Assembly: GCF_005217615.1 (NCBI RefSeq)
Contig: NZ_SZNK01000001.1
Coordinates: 5,331,001 to 5,395,000, forward strand
DNA from: Brevibacillus antibioticus
Lineage (GTDB): Bacteria; Bacillota; Bacilli; Brevibacillales; Brevibacillaceae
DNA length: 64,000 nt
Reading direction: 5' to 3'
Shown here: piece by piece, positions 1 through 8,764 of the stretch
Numbering within the stretch: position 1 is the first letter of the stretch
Layout of the letters: each line of letters starts with the position of its first letter
Notes under the pieces: model-generated
The model's database searches: none
The model's input: only the letters and a program-made list of their open reading frames with translations
Told to the model about the DNA's origin: nothing
Made by a program: the position numbers and the translations under genes

Positions 1-1
1 T

Positions 2-286
2 TCCAAAGGCCTGGTGAAAGGGTATAACAATAATACCTTCCGTCCGGATCAGCCAGTGACTCGCGCAGAGGCCGCAGTCATTCTCGATCGTCTCGTGAAT
101 AAAAAGGGGGCGACGAAAAAGGTCTCCGATAAAGGAACCTGGCCATCCTGGGCAACCACATCCATCAACAACATGGTCGGACTTGGTCTGATTGATCCAG
201 TTGGAGGAAATTATCAGCCGAATAAACCGACGACGAGAGCAGTGTGTGTCGTAGCGCTCTATCGCATCCTGCATCAAGCTAAATAG
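2..286 (+). CDS. SLH-domain surface protein, 3' end (5' end outside window)
   Basis: The frame is open from the first bases of the window to a TAG at 284-286, so only the last ~94 codons are present. They encode one complete S-layer homology (SLH) unit (KGYNNNTFRPDQPVTRAEA, then an ILDRLV helix) and the next partial one, whose GNYQPNKPTTRA turn follows a hydrophobic helix. SLH domains bind pyruvylated secondary wall polymer and hold exported proteins on the cell surface. An SLH block at the very C-terminus suggests a secreted enzyme or adhesin with a C-terminal anchor; the function of the missing N-terminal part cannot be inferred. A strong terminator follows 10 bp after the stop. Confidence 0.85.
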   Translation, partial: SKGLVKGYNNNTFRPDQPVTRAEAAVILDRLVNKKGATKKVSDKGTWPSWATTSINNMVGLGLIDPVGGNYQPNKPTTRAVCVVALYRILHQAK

Positions 287-296
287 AATCGGAATA

Positions 297-339
297 GAAA
301 AGGTCAAGCTTCTCTAACAAAGAGGAGCTTGACCTTTTT
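297..339 (+). terminator. Rho-independent terminator after SLH gene
   Basis: The stem AAAAGGTCAAGCT-TCTCT pairs with AGAGG-AGCTTGACCTTTT around an AACAA loop and ends in a T run. It isolates the upstream SLH gene from the biotin operon. Confidence 0.85.
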
Positions 340-344
340 GAGTT

Positions 345-660
345 TTAGAAGGAATCGATGAACGGACAAAGCTGGTGAGAAGAAAAAGCGCAGGGCTCGT
401 AGACCTTGACAACGCCTACCCAGTCGGAACCTCCAAAAGGGGACCACGCTTGTCGAACACTTCTTCCTTGAGAACCTTCCGCCCGTAGGGTGGCTTTGGC
501 TCGACGGTCCCCTTTTGGAAGTGGAGACGGACAGTGAATCCCCCCTGCGGGCGTGTCAGAGTCGAAGAGAACTGCGCTTTTTCTTCTCCTCCACTATGTT
601 GACTCAAACCAGAAGGGCCTTCTTAGATCTTACTAATTTTTCAAAGTCGAAGAAAAAGCT
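345..660. repeat. Non-coding spacer with nested long-range inverted repeats
   Basis: This 316 bp spacer has no convincing gene. It contains two nested inverted repeats: an outer perfect 17 bp pair (377-393, GAGAAGAAAAAGCGCAG, with 572-588) and an inner perfect 14 bp pair (432-445, TCCAAAAGGGGACC, with 506-519). As RNA or extruded DNA it would form one large branched structure of about 210 nt. No transposase or terminal duplication is visible. It could be a dispersed structured repeat, a small RNA or a MITE-like element. It ends just upstream of the bioA promoter. Confidence 0.55.
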
Positions 661-747
661 TTGCCAAAATGGGTTAACCATTTTAAAATAACGGTTAACA
701 AATATATGTTAACCAAGGTTGTGATTTGGTTGTTAAATAGTTATACA
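661..747 (+). promoter_or_regulatory. bioA promoter overlapped by BirA-like operator half-sites
   Basis: A good sigma-A promoter is TTGCCA (661-666), 17 bp, TAAAAT (684-689). Copies of the GTTAAC core of the biotin repressor operator lie at 672-679 (GGTTAACC, inside the promoter spacer), 693-701 (GGTTAACAA) and 706-714 (ATGTTAACC), with a degenerate GGTTGTTAA at 728-736. They make two consecutive half-site pairs with the same 13 bp spacing. BirA boxes in Firmicutes have the form TTGTTAACC-N14/15-GGTTAACAA, so biotin-responsive repression is the obvious reading. A second possible promoter is TTGTGA (719-724), 17 bp, TATACA (742-747), but it would start transcription inside bioA. Confidence 0.6.
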
Positions 748-2094
748 GAGCTCTCTGCCAAAAACAAGCAATACGTTTGGCATCCCTTCACCCAAATGAA
801 AGACTACGTCGCACAGGAGCCATTGATTATTGCGAGAGGAGAAGGGATCAAGCTGTTCGATGTGAACGGCAAGGCCTACTACGACGGTTTTTCCTCCGTG
901 TGGTTGAACGTCCACGGTCACAACGTTCCCGAGCTGAATCAGGCGATCACGGAACAGCTTGACCAGATTGCCCACTCTACCTTGCTCGGCATGGCAAATG
1001 TGCCGTCCATTCTACTAGCGGAAAAGCTGATCTACCTCGCTCCAAAAGGATTGAGCAAAGTCTTTTACTCTGACAACGGGGCAACGGCGGTCGAAATCTC
1101 ACTGAAAATGGCCTTCCAATACTGGCAGAATCGCGGGCAGACCGGCAAGCATTCGTTTATCACAATGAACAATGCCTATCACGGAGATACGATTGGAGCC
1201 ACCAGTGTGGGAGCCATTCCTCTCTACCATCAGGTCTACAAACCACTGCTCTTTTCTCCACATGTCATTCCATACCCTTATCCATACAGACAAGGCGGCG
1301 AAGAAGCAGCTGTTCAGGCCACATTGAGCAGTCTGGAAAGTTTGCTTAGGGATAGAGCTCATGAGATTGCGGCGATGATCGTAGAGCCTGTCGTGCAGGG
1401 AGCAAGCGGCATGATTATCATGCCGGATGGTTGCTTGAAAAAAATTGCGGAGCTGTTGCGCGCCTATGATGTATTGCTGATCGCAGACGAAGTAGCGACA
1501 GGATTTGGACGCACGGGCAAAATGTTCGCTTGTGAGCATGATGGGGTCGTGCCGGATATCATGGCAGTTGCAAAAGGGCTTACGGGAGGGTATTTGCCTG
1601 TAGCGGCTACCTTAGTAACCGAGCAGATTTATGATGCCTTTTTCGCTGACTATGAGGAACAGAAAACCTTTTTCCACGGACATTCATTCACGGGAAATCC
1701 ACTAGGCTGTGCAGTTGCTCTCGCCAACCTGCGGCTGATGGAGGAGCGCGGAGTTGTTCAACAAGTCGCACAAAAAGCAATCGATCTGGATCAATTGCTA
1801 GGGTCGCTGTACGACTTGCCTCATGTAGGAGAAATACGGCAAAAAGGCTTGATGGCGGGAATCGAGCTGGTTCGGGATAAAGAGACCAAGGAGCCTTATC
1901 ACTGGAATGAGCGGATCGGTGTACGTGTCTGTCAGGTAGCAAGAGAAAAAGGGCTCCTGACACGACCGTTGGGCAACGTCATCGTTTTTATCCCGCCGCT
2001 TGTATCTACAACCGAAGAATTGGCTGACATGGTTCGGTTTTTGGCGGAATCGATTCAGGAAGTAACGACAGATGATACGAGGAGGAGTGATTGA
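730..2094 (+). CDS. bioA: adenosylmethionine--8-amino-7-oxononanoate aminotransferase (or lysine-using BioK type)
   Basis: This PLP class-III aminotransferase converts KAPA to DAPA in biotin synthesis. Diagnostic segments are [10 protein letters not shown] at the N-terminus, [27 protein letters not shown], the [14 protein letters not shown] metal/PLP-phosphate region and the Schiff-base lysine in [12 protein letters not shown]. The close match to Bacillus-type sequences leaves open whether the amino donor is SAM or lysine, as in B. subtilis BioK. The frame opens at 661, but TTG 730 gives the family N-terminus; ATG 706 is an alternative. The ribosome-binding site is weak for either and sits inside the operator. 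It is the first gene of bioADBFHC and ends 1 bp before bioD. Confidence 0.93.
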   Translation: MLNSYTELSAKNKQYVWHPFTQMKDYVAQEPLIIARGEGIKLFDVNGKAYYDGFSSVWLNVHGHNVPELNQAITEQLDQIAHSTLLGMANVPSILLAEKLIYLAPKGLSKVFYSDNGATAVEISLKMAFQYWQNRGQTGKHSFITMNNAYHGDTIGATSVGAIPLYHQVYKPLLFSPHVIPYPYPYRQGGEEAAVQATLSSLESLLRDRAHEIAAMIVEPVVQGASGMIIMPDGCLKKIAELLRAYDVLLIADEVATGFGRTGKMFACEHDGVVPDIMAVAKGLTGGYLPVAATLVTEQIYDAFFADYEEQKTFFHGHSFTGNPLGCAVALANLRLMEERGVVQQVAQKAIDLDQLLGSLYDLPHVGEIRQKGLMAGIELVRDKETKEPYHWNERIGVRVCQVAREKGLLTRPLGNVIVFIPPLVSTTEELADMVRFLAESIQEVTTDDTRRSD

Positions 2095-2095
2095 T

Positions 2096-2815
2096 ATGGC
2101 TGATCGCTCCTTTTCCGGATTGTTCATCACAGGAACAGATACAGGGGTAGGCAAAACGATCGTGACTGCCGGAATCGCATCTGTGTTGCGTGAGACAGGA
2201 GTGAACATCGGGGTTTGGAAGCCAGTCCAGTCAGGTGCACGAGCGCATGATGAGGGCAGTGACGCTATGCACTTGAGAACGTGGAGCGGAGTGCCTGACG
2301 CATGTGAGGAGATAGCCCCGCTCTGTTTTGAGGCACCGCTTACCCCTTTTCTGGCTGCAGAAGCAGAGGGGAAAAGCTTGACGATGGAGGAAGTAATCGC
2401 CGGAGGGCGACCCCTGATGGAACGTTATCCAGCACTCCTCGTCGAAGGAGCCGGTGGTCTGATTGTGCCATTGACTCCAACCGAAACGATGGCGGATCTT
2501 GCTGCTCGACTGAACCTGCCCATGCTTATCGTGGCTCGGGCTGGGCTCGGCACGATTAACCATACGCTCTTGTCCGTTTGGTATGCACGGGAACTCGGGA
2601 TCGAGGTTGTAGGTGTCATCCTGAATCAAAGCAACTCAGCTGGTGTCATCGATGAGAGTGTCAAAACAAACGCGAGCATGATTGAGAGCTACGGTGGAGT
2701 TCCCGTATGGGGCGTGCTTCCGTGGATAGACCAGCCGTTAGAGCGCCAGCAGTTGACACAGCTGATCCAAGAATGTGTAGACATCGGACAGTTGTGTCCG
2801 TGGAGCCATAAATAA
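2096..2815 (+). CDS. bioD: dethiobiotin synthetase
   Basis: ATP-dependent ring closure of DAPA with CO2 to dethiobiotin in the cytosol. The P-loop GTDTGVGKT is at residues 13-21, followed by WKPVQSG with the conserved lysine, and VEGAGGLIVPL in the middle of the protein. At 239 residues it is the usual length. ATG 2096 is preceded by GGAGGAG at 2081-2087, so an upstream in-frame start at 2072 is rejected. It lies one base after the bioA stop, consistent with translational coupling. Confidence 0.95.
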   Translation: MADRSFSGLFITGTDTGVGKTIVTAGIASVLRETGVNIGVWKPVQSGARAHDEGSDAMHLRTWSGVPDACEEIAPLCFEAPLTPFLAAEAEGKSLTMEEVIAGGRPLMERYPALLVEGAGGLIVPLTPTETMADLAARLNLPMLIVARAGLGTINHTLLSVWYARELGIEVVGVILNQSNSAGVIDESVKTNASMIESYGGVPVWGVLPWIDQPLERQQLTQLIQECVDIGQLCPWSHK

Positions 2816-2836
2816 GTAAGAAGGGGAGACGAGAAA

Positions 2837-3832
2837 ATGAATCAAAGCACCTGTCTGGATTGGAAGGGATACGCTCATAAAGCGATTGCTAAAGAAGAGT
2901 TTACGCAGGAAGAGGCAATGAAGGTGTTACAAGCGCCGGATGATGAGCTGCTGCTGGTCATGAACGAAGCGTTTCACGTCAGAAAGCACTTTTTCGGCAA
3001 AAAGGTCAAACTGAATATGATCATCAACGCCAAGAGCGGCCTATGCCCGGAGGATTGCGGTTACTGCTCGCAGTCGATTGTTTCGAATGCTCCCGTATCC
3101 AAGTACACGATGCTGGACAAGGAAACATTGCTCGCAGGTGCGCGAGAAGCCATGAATCGACAGGCAGGTACATACTGTATCGTCGCCTCAGGACGTGGTC
3201 CTACGGAAAAGGAGCTGGGGCAGGTCATCGAGGCAGTCAAAGAAATCCGCGAGACGATGCCGCTGAAAATTTGTGCGTGTCTTGGGATATTAAGCGACGA
3301 ACAAGCAATGCGCCTAAAAGATTCAGGTGTGCACCGCTACAACCATAATCTCAATACGAGTCGTAACCATTACGAAGCGATTACGACAACGCACACGTAC
3401 GATCAACGTGTACAGACAGTCGATACCGCAAAAAGAGCAGGGATGTCGCCCTGCGCAGGCGTGATCATCGGTATGGGGGAGAGCGATGAGGAGATCGTTG
3501 AAATGGCATTTGCCCTGCGCAATCTCGATGCAGATTCCATCCCGATCAATTTTTTAAATGCGATTCCCGGAACCCCGCTGGAGGATAAAGGACGAACTCC
3601 GGCAATGAAGGCGCTTCGTGTTCTCGCCTTGTTCCGATTTATTTGCCCAGATAAAGAAATTCGCGTTGCGGGTGGTCGCGAAGTGAATTTGCGCACCTTG
3701 CAGCCGCTTTCCTTGTATGCAGCCAACTCATTGTTTGTAGGCGACTATTTGACGACTCCCGGGCAAGAAATCACGACAGACCATCAGATGATTGAAGACC
3801 TCGGGTTTGAAATCGAGCTGTGTGCGCTGTAG
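2837..3832 (+). CDS. bioB: biotin synthase (radical SAM)
   Basis: Inserts sulfur into dethiobiotin to form biotin. The radical-SAM cluster motif CPEDCGYC is at Cys70, Cys74 and Cys77. The following CSQS, YNHNLNTS and GGREVNLR segments are typical of BioB; the arginine of GGREVNL lies near the [2Fe-2S] cluster in known structures. It has 331 residues, the family length. The ribosome-binding site AAGGGGAG precedes ATG 2837. It is the third gene of the biotin operon. Confidence 0.96.
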   Translation: MNQSTCLDWKGYAHKAIAKEEFTQEEAMKVLQAPDDELLLVMNEAFHVRKHFFGKKVKLNMIINAKSGLCPEDCGYCSQSIVSNAPVSKYTMLDKETLLAGAREAMNRQAGTYCIVASGRGPTEKELGQVIEAVKEIRETMPLKICACLGILSDEQAMRLKDSGVHRYNHNLNTSRNHYEAITTTHTYDQRVQTVDTAKRAGMSPCAGVIIGMGESDEEIVEMAFALRNLDADSIPINFLNAIPGTPLEDKGRTPAMKALRVLALFRFICPDKEIRVAGGREVNLRTLQPLSLYAANSLFVGDYLTTPGQEITTDHQMIEDLGFEIELCAL

Positions 3833-3848
3833 GACAAGTAGGTCAGTT

Positions 3849-5048
3849 ATGAAGAAACGCTACAAATGGCTGGAAGAAGAATATGATTCGCTGCGCAAAC
3901 AATCGTTGGCAAGAGAATGGAGCATCGTAGAGTCAGCCAGTGATCGAGCGGGCACGTGGATTCAAGTCGAAGGGAAACCATTATTAAACCTGTCATCGAA
4001 CAACTATTTGGGCTTGGCCCATGATCAACGAATCGTGGATGCTGGCAAGATGGCGGCAGAGGAGTGGGGGGCAGGAGGAACTGCCTCTCGTCTCGTCCAT
4101 GGCAACTACGCGTTATACGACGAGCTGGAACAACAATTGGCTTCGTGGAAAGGGAGAGAAGGGGCGCTTGTCTTTGCAAACGGCTATCAGGCAAATACAG
4201 GGGTACTGGCAGCGCTTGCTGGAAGAGGCGACGCAGTTTTTAGTGATCGGTTGAATCACGCCAGCATTGTAGACGGGATCGTGCTCAGTCGGGCGGAGCA
4301 TTTTCGGTACAGACACAACGACATGGAGCATCTGGAATTTTTGCTGAAAAAGCACCAGGATGCTAGGCGGAAGTGGATTGTCACCGACAGCATATTCTCT
4401 ATGGACGGTGACAAAGCTCCCCTTCTTGCATTGGTACAACTGCGTGATCGTTACGATGCCATGCTGATGGTTGACGAAGCCCATGCAGGGGGAGTGCGTG
4501 GAGAAGAGGGGCAGGGCTTGTGCCACGAGCTGGGGATCGCCGGACAAGTCGATGTTTTGATGGGAACCTTCAGCAAGGCATTTGGTGTTTATGGGGCATA
4601 CGTATGCGCAGATGAGATCATCATTCGTTATTTGATGACAAAAGCGCGTTCGCTGGTGTATTCCACAGCTCTACCCCCTGCTGTGATTGGCTCGAATCTG
4701 GCGGCGTTGTCTTTGATACAAACAGACTCTTGGCGAAGAAAAGCAGTGAGGCGGAATGCGCTCGTGTTTCGCCAGTTGCTTCGCTCACGCGGGTTTACCG
4801 TAGACGAGGAAGATACGCCAATCATCCCGCTCACAATAGGAGAGAATGAATGGACCCTGCAATTTAGCAAAAGGCTGCGGCAACGGGGGATTGCAGCAGT
4901 GGCGATTCGACCTCCTACTGTGCCAGCAGGAAGCGCCCGTATCCGTTTTACAGTGATGGCTGACCATACGCACGAAGAGCTAGAGTGGGCTTGCGAGCAA
5001 GTGAGCGAAATCAGGGACGAGCTTCACAAAGGAGGGACGATATCATGA
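3849..5048 (+). CDS. bioF: 8-amino-7-oxononanoate synthase
   Basis: PLP enzyme condensing pimeloyl-ACP (or -CoA) with alanine to KAPA. Its signatures are LSSNNYLGLA, the MVDEAHAGGV aspartate segment and the Schiff-base lysine Lys243 in GTFSKAFGVYG. ATG 3849 gives 399 residues and the standard N-terminus; the frame opens earlier at 3792 inside bioB, but those codons do not match the family. The stop overlaps the start of bioH (ATGA). Confidence 0.94.
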   Translation: MKKRYKWLEEEYDSLRKQSLAREWSIVESASDRAGTWIQVEGKPLLNLSSNNYLGLAHDQRIVDAGKMAAEEWGAGGTASRLVHGNYALYDELEQQLASWKGREGALVFANGYQANTGVLAALAGRGDAVFSDRLNHASIVDGIVLSRAEHFRYRHNDMEHLEFLLKKHQDARRKWIVTDSIFSMDGDKAPLLALVQLRDRYDAMLMVDEAHAGGVRGEEGQGLCHELGIAGQVDVLMGTFSKAFGVYGAYVCADEIIIRYLMTKARSLVYSTALPPAVIGSNLAALSLIQTDSWRRKAVRRNALVFRQLLRSRGFTVDEEDTPIIPLTIGENEWTLQFSKRLRQRGIAAVAIRPPTVPAGSARIRFTVMADHTHEELEWACEQVSEIRDELHKGGTIS

Positions 5049-5782
5049 GAAAAGTGATGCTGTGGCTAACTGGGTGGGGAATGCCAGATTGCAGCTGGGA
5101 TGCAGTTCGCTCACAGTTTCCTTCCTATCAGCACATCATTCCTACTTATTCGGACGTCACTGATTCCTTGCAATTTTACAAGAGAGTAGAAGAGGAAGTC
5201 CGTCCTTTTTGGGGTCAGGAGTTGATTGTAGTGGGGTGGTCTATGGGCGGGATGCTCGGAATACGCCTTGCTGCCCAGTACCCGGTCTCAGGACTTGTTT
5301 TGATCGGCACTACAGCTCGCTTTATTTGCAAACAACATGATCTTCGCAAAGGGTGGCATCCTGTTGTTTTGCAAAGAATGAAAAGGCAGCTTTCCGTAGC
5401 ACGCGAGCGGGTGATGGACGCATTTGTCGAACAGATGCTAACACCAGGAGAGCGTGAACAAGTAGGTTTTCATGTGAGAATGGACAGCCAGAAGTGGAGC
5501 ACAGCGGCGCTGATTGCGGGCTTGACCTATTTGGAAGAAGAGGATTGCCGCCCGTTCCTGTCATCGCTGACTACTCCTACTCTCGTCATTCATGGAATGA
5601 AGGATGCTATCTGTTCGCTCGCAGCCGGAGAAGAACTGGCGAGTAGTGTTTCAGGTGCCAATTTCGTGCCCATTCAGAACTGTGGTCATGCCCCGCATGT
5701 ATTTGTTCCAGAGGTTGTAGGAGATTCGCTAAAGAGGATGGTGGAGCAGCTTGCAGAAGAGGGCAATCAGCAGCCGATTTAG
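5045..5782 (+). CDS. bioH: BioH-like alpha/beta hydrolase, pimeloyl-ACP methyl ester esterase
   Basis: A 245-residue alpha/beta hydrolase. The nucleophile elbow is GWSMGG (Ser66), the likely acid is the aspartate of HGMKDAIC and the histidine is in CGHAPHVF, giving a complete triad. Placed between bioF and bioC, its expected role is to remove the methyl group added by BioC once the pimeloyl chain is built. ATG 5045 overlaps the bioF stop by 4 nt. Substrate identity rests on the neighbours; hydrolase sequence alone is not specific. Confidence 0.85.
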   Translation: MRKVMLWLTGWGMPDCSWDAVRSQFPSYQHIIPTYSDVTDSLQFYKRVEEEVRPFWGQELIVVGWSMGGMLGIRLAAQYPVSGLVLIGTTARFICKQHDLRKGWHPVVLQRMKRQLSVARERVMDAFVEQMLTPGEREQVGFHVRMDSQKWSTAALIAGLTYLEEEDCRPFLSSLTTPTLVIHGMKDAICSLAAGEELASSVSGANFVPIQNCGHAPHVFVPEVVGDSLKRMVEQLAEEGNQQPI

Positions 5783-6569
5783 TGAGAAGGCTGTCTCATA
5801 CGAAAAATACGCACTCGTGCAAAAGAAGATGGTAGATCAATTGCGTCAAATGGTTACAGAGATAACGAACGAGAACGAGGTACGAAACATCCTAGAGATT
5901 GGCTGTGGGACAGGGGGGCTAACTCTCGTCATTCGCAGCCGTTTTTCTGCTGCCTATTACGAGGCGGTAGAGATTGCGCCAGGTATGCTGGAACAGGCGA
6001 AGAACAACATGGAGCAGCGCGGCCTGAATTGTTCATTTTCTCAAGCCGATGCTGAAGAATGGGTTTGGGAACAACAGGCGAAGTCAAAGGATTTGATCGT
6101 TTCAGGAGCGTGTTTTCAGTGGTTTGCCAAGCCAGCGCATACGCTAAAAGGATTGGGAAGAATCCTGAAGCCAGGAGCACCATTGGTTTTTTCGACATTT
6201 GGACCCGATACTTTTTGGGAGCTACATGATTCGTTTGCGAATGCTCATGCGATTTTGGAGGAGAAGGGAGTGCGCCATGGCTTGGAGTTTCTCTCTGCAC
6301 GTGATTGGCACGAGCAATTGGAGCAAGCAGGGTTTACGGATATAGAGATCATTAGGAAATATGAACGGTTAACCTACCCGGGTGTACGCGATTTCTTGCA
6401 TGCCGTGAAAGCCATTGGCGCCAACACAAGTATGGAGCAAGGGGGCGGTCTTGGACGCAGAAAACTCCTTGCAGAAATGATTCGTTACTATGAGCAGACG
6501 TATAAAACAGAAACGGGTATCCATGTCACCTACGAAGTTATTTACGTTCGCGCGGTTTCATCCATGTAG
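5751..6569 (+). CDS. bioC: malonyl-[ACP] O-methyltransferase
   Basis: SAM-dependent methyltransferase that primes pimelate synthesis by methylating malonyl-ACP. The SAM motif I is LEIGCGTGGLT, followed by the acidic EAVEIAPGM and LKPGAPLVFSTFG. The N-terminus ISSRFSEKAVSYEKYA is the BioC signature and fixes TTG 5751 as start, with a GGTGGAG ribosome-binding site at 5740-5746 inside bioH. It overlaps bioH by 32 nt and is the last gene of the operon. With BioH it indicates the BioC-BioH route rather than the BioW/BioI route of B. subtilis. Confidence 0.92.
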   Translation: MQKRAISSRFSEKAVSYEKYALVQKKMVDQLRQMVTEITNENEVRNILEIGCGTGGLTLVIRSRFSAAYYEAVEIAPGMLEQAKNNMEQRGLNCSFSQADAEEWVWEQQAKSKDLIVSGACFQWFAKPAHTLKGLGRILKPGAPLVFSTFGPDTFWELHDSFANAHAILEEKGVRHGLEFLSARDWHEQLEQAGFTDIEIIRKYERLTYPGVRDFLHAVKAIGANTSMEQGGGLGRRKLLAEMIRYYEQTYKTETGIHVTYEVIYVRAVSSM

Positions 6570-6778
6570 TGAGTGAGTCCGTCGTGCTTATTCGTCCTCG
6601 TGACAATGCCATTCGACTGTACACAATTGAACACCGTACGGCTGCTATCTTCCTCCTGCAATCCATGATGGCTTTTTTGTAAAATGGAAAAGAAAGCGAT
6701 TTCCTGGCAGGAATTATCAAGAGAAAATGGAATTTTAAGAAGGTTGCCTATCCTGTGTATTCGAGGGGTGTGTGGAAG

Positions 6779-7969
6779 ATGAGTCAAAGAGAAATCGTCA
6801 TTGCGAGTGCTGTGCGCACTGCTATAGGTAGCTTTCAAGGAACGCTTGCAGGTGTCAGCGCGACAAAGCTGGGCGGGATTGTACTGGAAGCAGCGCTTAC
6901 GCGTGCAGGTGTTTCCAAGGATGCGGTTGATGAAGTGATTATGGGGAACGTACTGTCAGCAGGTTTGGGTCAAAACCCGGCGCGCCAGGCTTCTATTCAT
7001 GCGGGCCTTGCTCATGAAGTTCCCTCCCTGACAATCAACAAGGTTTGTGGTTCAGGTCTAAAAGCCGTTCATCTGGCTGTTCAGTCCATCCTTGCTGGTG
7101 AGGCAGAGGTTGTCTTGGCTGGTGGGATGGAAAATATGAGCCAGGCACCATACTTAATGGAAGGTGCGCGCTCAGGCTACCGTATGGGAGATCAAAAAGT
7201 GGTAGACTCCATGATTCGCGACGGGCTGTGGTGTGCTTTCAACGACTACCACATGGGCATTACAGCGGAGAACCTTTGCACCAAATACGAAATCGGACGA
7301 GAAGAGCAGGATGCATTTTCAGCGTGGAGCCAGGAAAAGGCTCAGCAAGCGCTCGCTAGTGGTCGTTTTCAGGAAGAAGTCGTGCCGGTTCCGATCCCGC
7401 AACGCAAGGGTGATCCGGTGCTATTTGCCGTAGACGAATTCCCGCGTGCTGGCGTGACAGTCGAAGCGCTAGGCAAACTAAAGCCTGCATTTAAAAAGGA
7501 TGGGACTGTGACAGCTGGGAATGCATCTGGTATCAACGATGGAGCAGCAGCTCTCCTGATTATGACACGCGAGAAGGCAGAAGAGCTGGGTGTGAAGCCT
7601 CTCGCCCGTATCGTAGCCAATGCGAGTGCAGGTGTTGATCCGAGCATCATGGGATACGGTCCAGTTCCTGCGACCAAACGTGTACTGGAAAAAGCGGGTC
7701 TGTCGATTGCTGACATTGACTTGATCGAAGCAAATGAAGCTTTTGCCGTCCAATCGCTGTCTGTTGGCAAAGCACTAGGCTTTGATCGCGAGAAGCTGAA
7801 TGTCAACGGCGGAGCCATCGCTTTGGGTCATCCGATTGGTGCAAGTGGCGCCAGAATCTTGGTCACGCTCGTGCATGAATTGCAAAAACGCGAAGGGGCA
7901 AAATATGGGTTAGCAACCCTTTGCATCGGTGGTGGACAAGGGGTCTCTACCCTTGTCGAGAAAATTTAA
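6779..7969 (+). CDS. acetyl-CoA C-acetyltransferase (thiolase)
   Basis: Condenses or cleaves acetoacetyl-CoA. Its 396 residues carry the acylated cysteine in [11 protein letters not shown] (Cys90), the NEAFAVQ segment, the histidine in [15 protein letters not shown] and the second cysteine in CIGGGQG. This is a biosynthetic-type thiolase; whether it serves fatty-acid breakdown, ketone or polyhydroxybutyrate metabolism is not shown by its neighbours. ATG 6779 has a GAGGGGTG ribosome-binding site; the frame opens 24 bp earlier. It is probably monocistronic: no clear terminator separates it from bioC, but a 210 bp gap does. Confidence 0.93.
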   Translation: MSQREIVIASAVRTAIGSFQGTLAGVSATKLGGIVLEAALTRAGVSKDAVDEVIMGNVLSAGLGQNPARQASIHAGLAHEVPSLTINKVCGSGLKAVHLAVQSILAGEAEVVLAGGMENMSQAPYLMEGARSGYRMGDQKVVDSMIRDGLWCAFNDYHMGITAENLCTKYEIGREEQDAFSAWSQEKAQQALASGRFQEEVVPVPIPQRKGDPVLFAVDEFPRAGVTVEALGKLKPAFKKDGTVTAGNASGINDGAAALLIMTREKAEELGVKPLARIVANASAGVDPSIMGYGPVPATKRVLEKAGLSIADIDLIEANEAFAVQSLSVGKALGFDREKLNVNGGAIALGHPIGASGARILVTLVHELQKREGAKYGLATLCIGGGQGVSTLVEKI

Positions 7970-8011
7970 ACTTCAAATTGTGAACGCTTTGTGTACAGAC
8001 CAAGCCGAACA

Positions 8012-8041
8012 TTGACAAAGGGAATAATTCTTCGTTAATAT
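8012..8041 (+). promoter_or_regulatory. Probable sigma-A promoter of the atp operon
   Basis: A perfect -35 TTGACA (8012-8017) is followed after 17-18 bp by TTAATA/TAATAT (8035-8041). It lies upstream of atpZ in the 137 bp gap after the thiolase. A second TTGACA at 8062-8067 with TATGAA at 8085-8090 is possible but would leave almost no leader before the ribosome-binding site. Confidence 0.6.
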
Positions 8042-8106
8042 GAATGAGGGCAAAGGGGCACTTGACACCAGCCCTCTCCTTATGTATGAAAGGAGAATGT
8101 TGCTCT

Positions 8107-8316
8107 GTGTCGAAATTGGATAATCCGTGGCGAGCGATCACGTTGGTCACCCTAATCGGTGTCGATATGGCCGTTTGCGTGATTTCGGGAGTCCTTCTGG
8201 GAAAATACTTGGATGGTCTTTTCTCTACCAATCCGCTTTTTTTGATGGTGGGGCTGCTCGCGGGATTAGGAATAGGCGTGTATAGCGTCTACCGCATCGT
8301 TCGCGGTTATCTCTAG
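8107..8316 (+). CDS. atpZ: AtpZ/AtpI-family small membrane protein of ATP synthase operon
   Basis: A 69-residue protein with two hydrophobic segments (residues ~12-32 and ~40-60) joined by GKYLDGLFSTNP, the pattern of the AtpZ family found before atpI in Firmicutes. These proteins are linked to assembly or magnesium/calcium handling of the F1Fo complex. GTG 8107 is preceded by AAGGAGA at 8090-8096; an ATG at 8086 overlaps that site and is less likely. Confidence 0.75.
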   Translation: MSKLDNPWRAITLVTLIGVDMAVCVISGVLLGKYLDGLFSTNPLFLMVGLLAGLGIGVYSVYRIVRGYL

Positions 8317-8327
8317 GGAGATGGAAC

Positions 8328-8696
8328 ATGCAAACGTTTTCTTCGGCAATGCGATCCACTTTTCGCTATGCCTTTTTCTGTATGGCAATTGCCTCGATAC
8401 TCTGGGCGGTGTTGCCATCGTATCGTTTCTTTTTGCAAAGCCTCCTGCTTGGGATGGTTTGCAGTTTGGTGAATGGCACGGTTCTCTTCAGCAAAACCTG
8501 GCGCATTGGTCAGATGGCTGTTGATCCAAACGTCCGGCCAAAAGGGACTGGTATGTTGCAGCGACTGGCTGTGGCAGGCTTTGCAGTCTTTTTGACAATG
8601 CGTTTTCCCCATATGTTTGGAATCGCTGGCGTATTGATGGGTTTATTCCTCTTTCAGATTCTCAGTTTCCTTTTTGTGTATCGCTCCTTTAAATAG
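8328..8696 (+). CDS. atpI: ATP synthase protein I
   Basis: A 122-residue polytopic membrane protein with four hydrophobic stretches, in the standard AtpI position before atpB. AtpI helps assemble the c-ring. A GGGAGATGG ribosome-binding site precedes ATG 8328, 11 bp after atpZ. Sequence conservation in this family is low, so position and topology carry most of the assignment. Confidence 0.85.
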   Translation: MQTFSSAMRSTFRYAFFCMAIASILWAVLPSYRFFLQSLLLGMVCSLVNGTVLFSKTWRIGQMAVDPNVRPKGTGMLQRLAVAGFAVFLTMRFPHMFGIAGVLMGLFLFQILSFLFVYRSFK

Positions 8697-8764
8697 ATAG
8701 TAGATATTTTTTCTTTACACGTACTTAAAGCAATAGATTCGCGCGGAAGAAAGGGGTGAAATAC

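Noticed and set aside
416-607. 63-codon minus-strand frame before bioA
   Set aside because: Lies inside the nested inverted repeats, no ribosome-binding site, composition follows the repeat.
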